From Lentzea sp. NEAU-D7 (GTDB taxonomy: Bacteria; Actinomycetota; Actinomycetes; Mycobacteriales; Pseudonocardiaceae): DNA of 64,000 nt. The position numbers and the translations under genes were made by a program. The notes under the pieces are model-generated. The model ran no database searches. It had not been told where the DNA came from and was given only the letters and a program-made list of their open reading frames with translations. Of the stretch, positions 10,157 to 17,989 are shown piece by piece. Each line of letters starts with the position of its first letter. Positions within the stretch are counted from its first letter, which is position 1. The stretch covers positions 251,390-315,389 of the forward strand of contig NZ_JAPJDL010000009.1 of the NCBI RefSeq assembly GCF_026242055.1, written 5' to 3'.

Positions 10157-11668
10157 ATGTCCGAAGTAGCTCGCAGACGCTTCCTGCAGGGGGCGGGCGT
10201 GCTGGGTGTGGCGGGAGCGCTGGGCACCGGTACCGCGTTCGCGACCACCAAGCGCTACCAGTGGCTTTCCGGGGACCACCACGCGCACACGCAGTACTCG
10301 TACGACGGCATGTACACCGTCGAGCAGCAGATCCGCGGTGCGTTGCGGCACGGCACGGACTGGCTCGTGATCACCGACCACGGCCACGCGTCGCACGAGG
10401 CGCATTCGGTCGAGGCGACGGCGGCCGACCTCCGGCGCGCCCAGCGGAAGTTCCCGCAGCTGCTGCTGTGGCACGGCATGGAGTGGAACGTCCCCGGCGC
10501 CGAGCACGCGACGTTGTTCTTCGAGGACTGCCTCGACGAGGCCGGCGTGCTGCGCGACTTCGAGCGGCAGTTCGACTGGCGGCTGAACGGCGCCGAGGCG
10601 TCCAGCCCCGCCAACGAGAAGAAGGCGCTCGACGCGATCCGGTTCCTGCAGACGAAGATCCGCAACGGCACCATGAAGTCCGCGCTGGTGTTCGTGAACC
10701 ACCCGATGCGCAACGGCCGGGTGGCGCCCCACGAGCTGCGCGCACTGCGCGACCTGGCACCCGACATCGTTGTCGGCATGGAGGGCGCACCCGGAGCACA
10801 GGGCGACGGTGACCCGTTGCGCGGTCCCGGCGGGCATCGCGGCGGATACGCGAACAGCCCCGGCTCGAACTCGTACGCGCCCTACCCGCCCGAGGCCTAC
10901 CGGACCTACGGCGGCTTCGACTGGATGACGGCGAAGGTCGGCGGCGTCTGGGACTCGCTGCTCGCCGAGGGCCTCGGCTGGTGGATCACGTCGAACTCCG
11001 ACTCGCACTTCAACTCGCGCGACACGATCGTCCGCGTGCCGGAGCCGGGCAACCAGTTCGACCTCACGGGCAAGCACCTCGACCCCGTCGACTCCGGCCC
11101 GCCGCAGGTCGCCCCGCCCTACGTCGACTTCTTCCCCGGCGAGTTCTCCCGGACCGTCGTCGGTGCCACCCGCCGCACGCGCGGCGCCGTGATGGAGGGA
11201 CTGAGGGCAGGCCGGGCGTGGGTCTCCCACGGCGGCCTCGTCGATGATCTTCGATTCGATGTTTGGGCATCCGGGGGAACGCAGACCATGGGCGGGCGGT
11301 TGCGCGTCCGCCGCGGCTCGGACGTGACCGTGCTGGTCAAGGCGCGTCTGGCGACCCGGCCGAACAGCGCCGGATTCATCCCCAGGTTGCGCCGTTTGGA
11401 CCTCATCAAAGGTGCGGTTACCGGACGATCATCATCTGAAACGTTGGCCACGCCACATGTGAAGGTCGAGCGATCCTACGAGCCGCGCTGGCACTATGCG
11501 GTCTTCACGCACACGTTCCGCAACGTCCGGGAGCCATTTTTCCTCCGGTTGCGCGGAACCGACGGCAACCGCGGCGCGTTCGAGCCCCAGGCGGACACAC
11601 CCGGAGCCGCGAACCCGTGGGAGGACCTGTGGTGCTACACCAACCCGATCTTCGTGGAGGTCAGGTGA
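10157..11668 (+). CDS. TAT-exported PHP-domain metal-dependent phosphoesterase
   Basis: Probable exported hydrolase of 503 aa. A TAT signal (RRRFLQGAG plus a hydrophobic stretch) is followed at about residue 39 by a PHP domain with GDHHAHTQYS (HxH), then TDHGHAS, NHPM and SNSDSHFNS, which together supply the His/Asp metal ligands. The C-terminal third is beta-rich. The substrate is unknown. The ATG at 10157 has GGAGG 7 nt upstream. The stop overlaps the next start (GTGA), so the two genes are translationally coupled. Confidence 0.82.
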   Translation: MSEVARRRFLQGAGVLGVAGALGTGTAFATTKRYQWLSGDHHAHTQYSYDGMYTVEQQIRGALRHGTDWLVITDHGHASHEAHSVEATAADLRRAQRKFPQLLLWHGMEWNVPGAEHATLFFEDCLDEAGVLRDFERQFDWRLNGAEASSPANEKKALDAIRFLQTKIRNGTMKSALVFVNHPMRNGRVAPHELRALRDLAPDIVVGMEGAPGAQGDGDPLRGPGGHRGGYANSPGSNSYAPYPPEAYRTYGGFDWMTAKVGGVWDSLLAEGLGWWITSNSDSHFNSRDTIVRVPEPGNQFDLTGKHLDPVDSGPPQVAPPYVDFFPGEFSRTVVGATRRTRGAVMEGLRAGRAWVSHGGLVDDLRFDVWASGGTQTMGGRLRVRRGSDVTVLVKARLATRPNSAGFIPRLRRLDLIKGAVTGRSSSETLATPHVKVERSYEPRWHYAVFTHTFRNVREPFFLRLRGTDGNRGAFEPQADTPGAANPWEDLWCYTNPIFVEVR

Positions 11669-12147
11669 CCAGCACCTTCGTCGGCATCGACGCCGGCTAT
11701 GAAAACCGCTGGGAAGCGGAGAAGATCGCGCTGGAGCTGCACGACACGGTGCTGACCACGGCCCGAACGGTCGCGGTGCACGAGGTCGACGCCCACTACG
11801 CGATGTCCTTCCTCCTGCCGGTCCCCCCGTCCGACGCGGTGGTGAGCTCACTCGTCGCACAAGGTTTCGGCGTCGCCGTACGCAGTGCGTCCTCGGGACG
11901 CCTGGTAGGCCCGGAGGCGCTTCGTGCAGGCGCCTCCACTGCTGCCGAGGCCCATCAGTACCGCCGCGAGGGGCGCGCTCTGCGATACCAGGGCCAACGG
12001 TCGTTGCGCGGCCGTCACGGGGTGTCGGACATCCTCGCGTTCACGGCCATAGAAGCCGTTTTCCCGCGAGGCACGCACACGGTCGACACGCGCGGCAACC
12101 TGACGCCGTTCTTCCGCGACGGCAAGTTGGTGCTGGTCATCGACTAG
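11665..12147 (+). CDS. conserved protein coupled to the PHP-domain gene
   Basis: A 160-residue soluble protein without a recognised domain. The start is a GTG at 11665 that overlaps the preceding stop by four bases and has GGAGG just upstream, so translation is coupled. The middle is rich in Arg and Gly (RREGRALRYQGQRSLRGRHG) and the C-terminus ends in FFRDGKLVLVID. Its position suggests a function related to the PHP-domain protein, but the latter is exported and this one has no signal. Confidence 0.7.
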   Translation: MTSTFVGIDAGYENRWEAEKIALELHDTVLTTARTVAVHEVDAHYAMSFLLPVPPSDAVVSSLVAQGFGVAVRSASSGRLVGPEALRAGASTAAEAHQYRREGRALRYQGQRSLRGRHGVSDILAFTAIEAVFPRGTHTVDTRGNLTPFFRDGKLVLVID

Positions 12148-12150
12148 TTT
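12145..12150 (+). promoter_or_regulatory. probable -10 box (TAGTTT), leaderless start of PRPP synthetase
   Basis: TAGTTT lies 7 nt before the GTG at 12158; no Shine-Dalgarno sequence is present in the 10-nt gap. Confidence 0.4.
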
Positions 12151-12157
12151 TGCGGAT

Positions 12158-13102
12158 GTGCGTGACATCGCTGTCTTCAGTGGTTCTGCCCATCCCTCCC
12201 TCGCCGCCGAGATCTGCGGCCACCTCGGCGTCGAGCTCTCCCCCAGCCGGCTGACGCGGTTCGCCAACGACTGCCTGGAAGTGCAGCTGCAGGCGAACTG
12301 CCGTGAGCGGGACGTGTTCCTGATCCAGCCGCTGGTCCCGCCGGTGCAGGAACACCTCGTCGAACTCCTGCTGATGCTCGACGCCGCGCGGGGCGCTTCG
12401 GCCGCGCGCACGACCGTCGTCCTGCCGCACTACGCCTACGCGCGTTCGGACAAGAAGGACGCACCGCGGATCTCGATCGGCGGCCGCCTGGTCGCCGACC
12501 TGATGGTCGCCGCAGGCGCGTCCCGGGTGCTGGCGATGACGTTGCACTCGCCGCAGGTGCACGGGTTCTTCTCGGTGCCCGTCGACCACCTGCACGCCCT
12601 GCGCGAACTCGCCGCGCACTTCTCCCGGTACGACCTCTCGAACACCGTCGTGGTGTCACCGGACCTCGGGAACGCCAAGGAGGCCGCGCACTTCGCCCGG
12701 ATCCTGGGGCTGCCGGTCGCGGCCGGCGCCAAGCAGCGGTTCGCCGACGACAAGGTGCAGATCCAGACAGTCATCGGCGAGGTGGCCGGGCGGGACGTGA
12801 TCGTGCTGGACGACGAGATCGCCAAGGGCTCGACGGTGATCGAGCTGCTGGACAAGCTGCGGGAGCGCGGCGCCGGGTCGATCCGGGTCGCCTGCACCCA
12901 CGGGCTGTTCTCCGCCGGTGCACTGGACCGGCTGCAGGCGTTCGACGACGTGCTGGAGATCGTCGCGACGAACACCGTGCCGATCCCGGAGGAGAAGTCC
13001 GTGCCGAAGCTGGAGGTGCTGTCGATCGCGCCGGCGATGGCCGAGGCGATGCGGCGGATCAACGTCGGCGAGTCGGTGTCGACCCTCTTCGAGGCACCCT
13101 AG
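12158..13102 (+). CDS. divergent ribose-phosphate pyrophosphokinase
   Basis: PRPP synthetase family, 314 aa, expected to make PRPP from ribose 5-phosphate and ATP for nucleotide and amino-acid synthesis. The flexible-loop region is HYAYARSDKKDAPRISIGGR, close to the canonical YARQDRK form. Two key sites are altered. The usual DLHAxQIQGFF reads TLHSPQVHGFF, and the PRPP loop usually written DDMIDTAGT reads DDEIAKGST. This suggests a paralogue with changed activity or substrate rather than the main cellular enzyme. It lies 10 nt after the upstream stop and convergently meets a TetR gene. Confidence 0.8.
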   Translation: MRDIAVFSGSAHPSLAAEICGHLGVELSPSRLTRFANDCLEVQLQANCRERDVFLIQPLVPPVQEHLVELLLMLDAARGASAARTTVVLPHYAYARSDKKDAPRISIGGRLVADLMVAAGASRVLAMTLHSPQVHGFFSVPVDHLHALRELAAHFSRYDLSNTVVVSPDLGNAKEAAHFARILGLPVAAGAKQRFADDKVQIQTVIGEVAGRDVIVLDDEIAKGSTVIELLDKLRERGAGSIRVACTHGLFSAGALDRLQAFDDVLEIVATNTVPIPEEKSVPKLEVLSIAPAMAEAMRRINVGESVSTLFEAP

Positions 13103-13103
13103 G

Positions 13104-13742
13104 TCACTTGAGGTGCGCGAGTGCCTTGATCAGCCGGTCGCCGACGTCGGCCGGTCCGGGCATCTTGCGCACTACGGCCCGCTGGTGGGCGAGGCCGTGC
13201 AGCCCGAGCCACAACGCCACCGCGTCGCCGAACAGGTCGTCGCTGCCGTGCGCGATCCCCTCCTCGACGCACGCGCCCAGCACGTCGACGAGCAGCCCGA
13301 ACGCCTCCGCGCCGAGTGAGTCGAGGTCGGCGTCGGTGATCGAGGTGTCCTCGACCGACGGCGTCCACAGGCCGCCGAACATGATCCGGTAGCGCTGCGG
13401 GTGCAGCTCGGCGAAGTCCAGGTAGGCGTTGCACACCGCGAAGAGCCGTGCGCGCGCGTCCGGCTCCGCGTTGTCGCCGGCCTCGCGCAGGGTGGCCGTG
13501 AGCGCGTCCATCTCCCGCCGCACCACGGCCAGCATGATCGACGGCTGGTCCGCGAAGTGCGCGTAGATCGACGGTGCCGCGATCCCCGCCTTGCGGGCGA
13601 CCGAGCGCAGCGTGACCGCGCGTTCGTCGCCGCCCTCGTCCAGCAGCGCGACGGCCGCGGCGATGATCTCGTCCCGCAGCTTCCCGCCTTCGCCTCTGCG
13701 GTTGCGCCTGCGCGGTTCCGTGTTCGTCACGAGCGTAACCAT
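13104..13742 (-). CDS. TetR-family regulator, divergent from quinone oxidoreductase
   Basis: Repressor of 212 aa. The N-terminal helix-turn-helix (VTLRSVARKAGIAAPSIYAHF, residues about 43-62) is typical TetR, and the rest is the ligand-binding and dimer domain. It is divergent from the oxidoreductase at 13836 and shares with it a 93-bp region with two inverted repeats. The C-terminal half (YLDFAELHPQRYRIMFGG and LWLGLHGLAHQR) clearly resembles the short regulator at 14882, so the two are paralogues. Confidence 0.88.
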   Translation of the reverse strand: MVTLVTNTEPRRRNRRGEGGKLRDEIIAAAVALLDEGGDERAVTLRSVARKAGIAAPSIYAHFADQPSIMLAVVRREMDALTATLREAGDNAEPDARARLFAVCNAYLDFAELHPQRYRIMFGGLWTPSVEDTSITDADLDSLGAEAFGLLVDVLGACVEEGIAHGSDDLFGDAVALWLGLHGLAHQRAVVRKMPGPADVGDRLIKALAHLK

Positions 13743-13811
13743 ACACCTGAAAGTTTATGGGTGTTAGGCCTTGCGGTCTTAGACTTACGGGCGTTAGCTT
13801 ATGTCCGTAAG
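13743..13811. promoter_or_regulatory. two inverted repeats in the TetR/oxidoreductase intergenic region
   Basis: ACACC (13743-13747) pairs with GGTGT (13760-13764), and CTTACGG (13784-13790) pairs with CCGTAAG (13805-13811, 14-bp spacer). The second repeat ends 24 bp before the oxidoreductase start and is the better operator candidate for one or both flanking TetR proteins. Confidence 0.5.
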
Positions 13812-13835
13812 CACAGCCGAGACCGAGGAGCCACG

Positions 13836-14885
13836 ATGAACGCCACGACCGCCACCACCCGCGCCACCGAGATCGTCCTGCCCGGTGTGGTCGAGCCCGA
13901 CGGCCTGCACGTCCAGGTCCGCGACCTGCCCGCGCCGGGCCAGGGCCAGGTCGTCCTGCGGATGGACGCCACGGGCGTCTCGTTCGCCGAGCAGCAGATG
14001 CGCCTGGGCAAGTACTTCGACCAGCCCGCGTTCCCGTTCGTGCCCGGCTACGACGTCGTCGGCACCGTGGTCGGGACGGGGCCCGGCGTCGACCGCGACC
14101 TGCGGGGACACCGGTTCGCAGCGGTCACCAAGATCGGCGCGTGGGCGAGCCACCTGATCGTCGAGGCGGCGGACCTGGTGCCCGTGCCGGACGGCGTGGA
14201 CGCGGCCGCCGCCGAGACCGTCGTCGTCAACGGCGTCACGGCGTGGCAGATGATGTACCGCACGGCGAAGGTCGGGCGCGGAGACACGATCGTCGTGCTG
14301 GGCGCGAACGGCGGCGTCGGCTCGACGTTGGTGCAGCTCGCCCGCCACGCCGGCATCAAGGTCATCGGCACGGCCTCCGCCCGCCACCACGACGCCGTGC
14401 GCGAACTCGGCGCGATCCCCGTCGACTACCGCGACCCGGACATGTACGCCCGCATCCGCGAACTGGCGCCCGAAGGCGTGGACGCCGTGTTCGACCACGT
14501 CGGCGGTCCCGGCCTGCATGAGTCCTGGAAGCTGCTGCGCCGCGGCGGCGCGCTGGTCAACTACGGTACGGCCGCGACCAAGGACGAGCCGGGCAACGCG
14601 ATGCTGCCGGTGCTCAAGCTCTTCGGACAGCTGCTGGTGTGGAATGCGCTGCTCAACGGCAAGCGCGCGGGCTTCTACAACTTCTGGGCCGGCAAGCGCT
14701 TCCGCCCCGCCTCGTTCCGCGCCCGCCTCGCCGAGGACCTCACGCAGGTGCTCGCACTGCTCGGACAGGGCGTGCTGACGCCGCAGATCGCCGCGCGCAT
14801 CCCGTTGTCGGAGGCAGGTGCCGCACTGGCGCTGGCCGAGTCGCGGACCGTGCTGGGCAAGGTCGTCATCGTCCCGGAGCCGTGA
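13836..14885 (+). CDS. zinc-free medium-chain quinone oxidoreductase (MDR family)
   Basis: NADPH:quinone reductase-type enzyme of 349 aa. The N-terminal GroES-like domain includes PFVPGYDVVGTVV, and the Rossmann domain has VLGANGGVGSTLVQLA near residue 153. The structural zinc cysteines of alcohol dehydrogenases are absent. The ATG at 13836 follows GAGGAG. The stop overlaps the start of the downstream TetR gene (GTGA), so enzyme and regulator are made together, while another TetR is divergent. Confidence 0.88.
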   Translation: MNATTATTRATEIVLPGVVEPDGLHVQVRDLPAPGQGQVVLRMDATGVSFAEQQMRLGKYFDQPAFPFVPGYDVVGTVVGTGPGVDRDLRGHRFAAVTKIGAWASHLIVEAADLVPVPDGVDAAAAETVVVNGVTAWQMMYRTAKVGRGDTIVVLGANGGVGSTLVQLARHAGIKVIGTASARHHDAVRELGAIPVDYRDPDMYARIRELAPEGVDAVFDHVGGPGLHESWKLLRRGGALVNYGTAATKDEPGNAMLPVLKLFGQLLVWNALLNGKRAGFYNFWAGKRFRPASFRARLAEDLTQVLALLGQGVLTPQIAARIPLSEAGAALALAESRTVLGKVVIVPEP

Positions 14886-15340
14886 GCAGACCGGGCTGCC
14901 GCCAGGCGATCGTGACGGCGGCGACCGCCCTGGTCGACCGGGACCGCGCCGTGACGCTGCGGGCCGTGTCCCGCGAGGCGGACGTGCCCACCTCGTCGAT
15001 CTACCAGCAGTTCCCCGACGTGCCGTCGATCTTGCTGGCCGTGTGCCACGAGGCCTTCCGCGAACTCGAAGCCGTCGTGCTCGGCGCACCCGACGCCCAC
15101 GCGGCAGGCCTCGCCTACCTGGACTTCGCCGTCGCTCATCCCCGCCGCTACCGCGTGATGTTCGGTGCGGCCGATCTCTCCTCGCAGGCGCTGCGGCTGT
15201 TCACGCGGGTCCTCGCGGACCCCGATCGCGCCATGACGTTCTGGCTGGGCCTGCACGGCCTCGCCGACCAGCACACGGCGATCCGCCGCTCGTCCCAGTT
15301 CGCCGTCATCGCACCACGTCTGATCACCTCACTCATCTGA
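14882..15340 (+). CDS. short TetR-family regulator coupled to the oxidoreductase
   Basis: A 152-residue protein, short for the family (about 190-220 aa). The helix-turn-helix VTLRAVSREADVPTSSIYQQF and a reduced C-terminal domain (YLDFAVAHPRRYRVMFGAAD, FWLGLHGLADQ) are present and align with the regulator at 13104. The N-terminal arm and part of the ligand domain are missing. The GTG start overlaps the enzyme stop by four bases. It may be a second repressor or act with its paralogue as a heterodimer; both are inference. Confidence 0.75.
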   Translation: MSRPGCRQAIVTAATALVDRDRAVTLRAVSREADVPTSSIYQQFPDVPSILLAVCHEAFRELEAVVLGAPDAHAAGLAYLDFAVAHPRRYRVMFGAADLSSQALRLFTRVLADPDRAMTFWLGLHGLADQHTAIRRSSQFAVIAPRLITSLI

Positions 15341-15359
15341 CCTCCCGGGAGTCCCCGCC

Positions 15360-15935
15360 ATGAACGCCACCGCTCTTCGCGCCACCACCGTCGCGTCCAC
15401 CGAGGTCGACAACCGCGCCGCCTACCTGGGTTTCGCGTTCGGTTACGTCTTCGGCCACGGCGCCGCCATGCTCTCCAGGTCCGGCGCGGTCCTGATGCCG
15501 GCGTGGCTGCCGATCGGCCTGCTCGCCACCGGTCTCGTCGCCGGCACGATCTTCGCCATGACCGCGTCGCTGCGCGCCCAGAAAGCCGCGTCGGATGCGC
15601 GGCGACGAGCCGAGAAGCTGGTCGGCACGGCCTGGATCAGCGGTTTCACCGCGCTGGCGTTGGCGGTCACCGGCCTGAGCACGGTGTTCGACGAGCCGGA
15701 GCTGCAGACCGTGCTGTGGCCCGCCGGCGCGACCATCGTCGTCGGCCTGATCTACATCGCCGAGGGCGCGATCCGCGGCAACGCCCTGCACCACAACCTG
15801 GGCACCTGGCTCATGCTGGTCGCGGCCGCGACGCTGTTCGTCCCCGGAGCCGGCTTCTTCGGCACGCTGGCCGTGCTGGGTGGCGGCGCCTACCTGGTGG
15901 CGGCGTTCCTGGAGCGCCGGCGCCTTGCCGCGTAA
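15360..15935 (+). CDS. integral membrane protein
   Basis: A 191-residue hydrophobic protein with about five transmembrane segments and a basic cytoplasmic loop (RRRAEKLVG) between the second and third. No enzymatic motif is seen. It lies 19 nt after the short TetR gene, with CGGGAG before its ATG, so it is probably the last gene of the oxidoreductase operon. Confidence 0.75.
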   Translation: MNATALRATTVASTEVDNRAAYLGFAFGYVFGHGAAMLSRSGAVLMPAWLPIGLLATGLVAGTIFAMTASLRAQKAASDARRRAEKLVGTAWISGFTALALAVTGLSTVFDEPELQTVLWPAGATIVVGLIYIAEGAIRGNALHHNLGTWLMLVAAATLFVPGAGFFGTLAVLGGGAYLVAAFLERRRLAA

Positions 15936-15940
15936 GGCTT

Positions 15941-16276
15941 CTACAGCCGCACTCGCACCGTGACACGACCCTTGTCGTCACGGTGCGAAGTCGCGTGTCC
16001 GGTCTTCTTCGTGCCGTCCAGCTCAAGCGTCAGCGGACCGCCCTCGCCCTCGAAGTTCCGCCACCACACCTTCGCGTCCGGCATCATCACGCGGATCTCG
16101 ACGACCTCGCCTTTGCGCCGGTAGCCGACGGGTGTGCTGATCGTGCGACCGGACCGCCGTCCCGTGTACGTCACGATCGTGAGCCCCTTGCGCACGAGCT
16201 TCCCCACGAGCGGAGCGTCCCGCAGTCCGACGACCCACTTGTTGACCCTGCGCACAACCGGTCCCTGAACCCTCAT
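15941..16276 (-). CDS. deazaflavin-dependent nitroreductase-like protein
   Basis: A 111-residue protein resembling the F420H2-dependent quinone/nitroreductase (Ddn) split-barrel family. The motif YTGRRSGRTISTPVGYRRKG and the following WWRNF segment are typical. It is shorter than classical Ddn proteins (about 140-150 aa). F420 can be made here, as fbiC is present at 892-3414. A TACGGT box lies 7 nt before the ATG, and a TetR-type operator lies just upstream. The gene is divergent from a TetR regulator and likely controlled by it. Confidence 0.78.
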   Translation of the reverse strand: MRVQGPVVRRVNKWVVGLRDAPLVGKLVRKGLTIVTYTGRRSGRTISTPVGYRRKGEVVEIRVMMPDAKVWWRNFEGEGGPLTLELDGTKKTGHATSHRDDKGRVTVRVRL

Positions 16277-16283
16277 GGATTTG

Positions 16284-16318
16284 ACCGTAGCCTGCTAAGT
16301 GGAGACCCCCGTCCACTT
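16284..16318. promoter_or_regulatory. TACGGT -10 box and TetR-type operator AAGTGGA-N8-TCCACTT
   Basis: On the minus strand TACGGT (16284-16289) is 7 nt before the deazaflavin-type gene. A perfect inverted repeat with 7-bp arms (16297-16303 and 16312-16318) lies in its -35/spacer area and 18 bp before the TetR start. This is a likely autoregulated divergent operator. Confidence 0.6.
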
Positions 16319-16336
16319 GAGGCGAAGTGAGAAGAA

Positions 16337-16951
16337 GTGACCGCTGAACCGTCTCAGATGCGAGCCGATGCGCGGGAGAACCGGGCGCGCGTGCTCACCG
16401 TCGCCCGCGAACTGTTCGCCGAGCGCGGGCTCGACGTGCCGATGGCCGCGATCGCACGCAGGGCAGGCGTGGGCGTCGCCACGCTGTACCGGCGCTTCCC
16501 GACCAAGGAATCGCTGGTCATGGAGGCCTTCGCCGAGCAGTTCGCTGTCTGCCAGAGCGTCATCGACGACGCGCTGCAGGACCCGGACGCGTGGCGCGGG
16601 CTCCGCACGGTGATCGAGAAGGTCTGCCTGCTGCAGGCCTGCGACCGCGGATTCACCGCCGCGTTCACGGCGTCGTTCCCCGACCTGCACGCCGAGGCGC
16701 GCGACCGGACGTGGCGCAACTTCGGCGCACTGGTGCAACGGGCGAAGGACAGCGGGCACCTGCGGGCCGACTTCTCGCCGCACGACCTGACGCTGGTGCT
16801 CGTGGCCAACAGCGGGCTGTCCAGCCTGCCGGCGGAGGCCGCGGTGGCCGCGTCCCAGCGCCTCGTCGCGTACCTGCTGGAGTCGTTCCGAGCGGGCACG
16901 GACGCCCTGCCGCCGCCCGTGCCGCTCAGCCTGGACCTCGTCCTGCGTTAA
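16337..16951 (+). CDS. TetR/AcrR-family regulator
   Basis: Repressor of 204 aa with the DNA-binding stretch MAAIARRAGVGVATLYRRFP (about residues 36-55) and a helical C-terminal domain. The GTG at 16337 follows GAGAAG. It is divergent from the deazaflavin-type gene across a perfect operator-like repeat, so that gene is the obvious target. Its stop codon overlaps the convergent stop of the zinc-ribbon gene. Confidence 0.88.
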   Translation: MTAEPSQMRADARENRARVLTVARELFAERGLDVPMAAIARRAGVGVATLYRRFPTKESLVMEAFAEQFAVCQSVIDDALQDPDAWRGLRTVIEKVCLLQACDRGFTAAFTASFPDLHAEARDRTWRNFGALVQRAKDSGHLRADFSPHDLTLVLVANSGLSSLPAEAAVAASQRLVAYLLESFRAGTDALPPPVPLSLDLVLR

Positions 16952-17208
16952 CCGGGATGAGCGCCGACGGTGTCGCGGATCATCGCACCCAGGTCGGCCG
17001 AACCCTGGCGCGCGCAGTGGGCGCAGCAGAAGAACTTGCCCTCCACCTCCACGCCGTGCCCGATCACGCGGCAGTCGCAGTGCTCGCAGCGCGGCGCGAG
17101 CCGTTGGATCGCGCACTCGAAGCTGTCGAACGTGTGCACACCCCCGCCGACGGTGCGCACCTCGAAGGCCATCCAGTACTCGTTGCCACAGACGTCACAG
17201 GTCGCCAT
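16948..17208 (-). CDS. small cysteine-rich zinc-ribbon protein
   Basis: An 86-residue protein with several CxxC-type pairs: CDVCG at the N-terminus, CEHCDC in the middle and FFCCAHCARQG near the C-terminus, plus an extra Cys in SFECA. This suggests two zinc sites and resembles small actinobacterial metallothionein-like proteins. Function is unknown. The ATG at 17208 gives a compact protein; the frame upstream looks non-coding. The gene ends on stop codons shared with the TetR gene (16948-16951). Confidence 0.75.
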   Translation of the reverse strand: MATCDVCGNEYWMAFEVRTVGGGVHTFDSFECAIQRLAPRCEHCDCRVIGHGVEVEGKFFCCAHCARQGSADLGAMIRDTVGAHPG

Positions 17209-17228
17209 GCGCCGAAGACTGCGACAGG

Positions 17229-17618
17229 TCAGTCGGGTCGGCAACTCGAAGCGTCGAGTTGCGCGACCAGCGTCTTCGGGGCGATCACCCGATAGGCGTC
17301 CTCGACGAGATCGGCGACGACGTCCCAGTCGACGGGGACGTCGAGGTACACGCCGAGCCAGCCGCGATGACCGACGTAGGGCGGGCGGAAGTAGTTCTCG
17401 GGGTCCTGCGCGACGAGGGTCTCCTGCACCCCGGGGCCCGCCGCGCACCAGAACGCCCTGCGGTCGTCGTGGTGGTGGTCGGCGGACGTCACGAAGGTCT
17501 TCTTGCCGCGGACGAACCAGGTCGGCTCGCCGTGGCTCAGGCGTTCGGTCACCTCTGGCAGCGCGAGACAGAGGCGGCGCAGGCGTTCGAGCGCTTCCAC
17601 CCGGACATCTTGCGCCAC
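17229..17618 (-). CDS. MmcQ/YjbR-family protein
   Basis: A 129-residue protein of the MmcQ/YjbR DNA-binding-like family, recognised from the opening LRRLCLALPEVTERLSHGEP, the central FVRGKKTFVT and the closing YRVIAPKTLVAQL. Function in the family is poorly known. The GTG at 17618 gives family-like length and follows GGGGGTG; the frame is open further upstream without support. Confidence 0.82.
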   Translation of the reverse strand: MAQDVRVEALERLRRLCLALPEVTERLSHGEPTWFVRGKKTFVTSADHHHDDRRAFWCAAGPGVQETLVAQDPENYFRPPYVGHRGWLGVYLDVPVDWDVVADLVEDAYRVIAPKTLVAQLDASSCRPD

Positions 17619-17806
17619 TTCACCCCCGTCGTGCCATCTGCGTTCCGTCGCCGCACAAGCCGAGGCCCGGCACCACAACGCACCCACGTCACCAGGTGTC
17701 CGTCACACCGTCCACAGAGGACGCTGCATCGCAGAACCCCGGCCCGCGAAGGTGTCGCCGAGCACGGCGAACGACGCCATCGGCGAACAGGGGATCCCCA
17801 TGAGAG

Positions 17807-17883
17807 CGGGACCGGCCGGATTCGAACCGGCGTTCTCCCTCCTCCGTTCAGGAGGGCGCGTCGACCACTGCGCTACAGGCCCC
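17807..17883 (-). tRNA. tRNA-like gene, isotype undetermined
   Basis: A 77-nt cloverleaf-like sequence. The T-arm is perfect (GCCGG, loop TTCGAAT, CCGGC), the D-stem GCGC pairs with GCGC with GG in the loop, and the acceptor GGGGCC pairs with GGTCCC with one mismatch at the last pair. The anticodon arm is abnormal. Its only good stem is CCTCC/GGAGG, leaving an 8-nt loop TGAACGGA without the usual U33, so no anticodon can be assigned. It may be a specialised or decayed tRNA. Confidence 0.65.
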
Positions 17884-17989
17884 TTCGCCACCGCCCCACC
17901 CACACTAGTCGGGGAAGTGCGGGCCGTATGCCCTGCGAAAGTGTTGGACCCAATAAGGTTCACGGACCAACCCCGAACTGGACGGTGTC

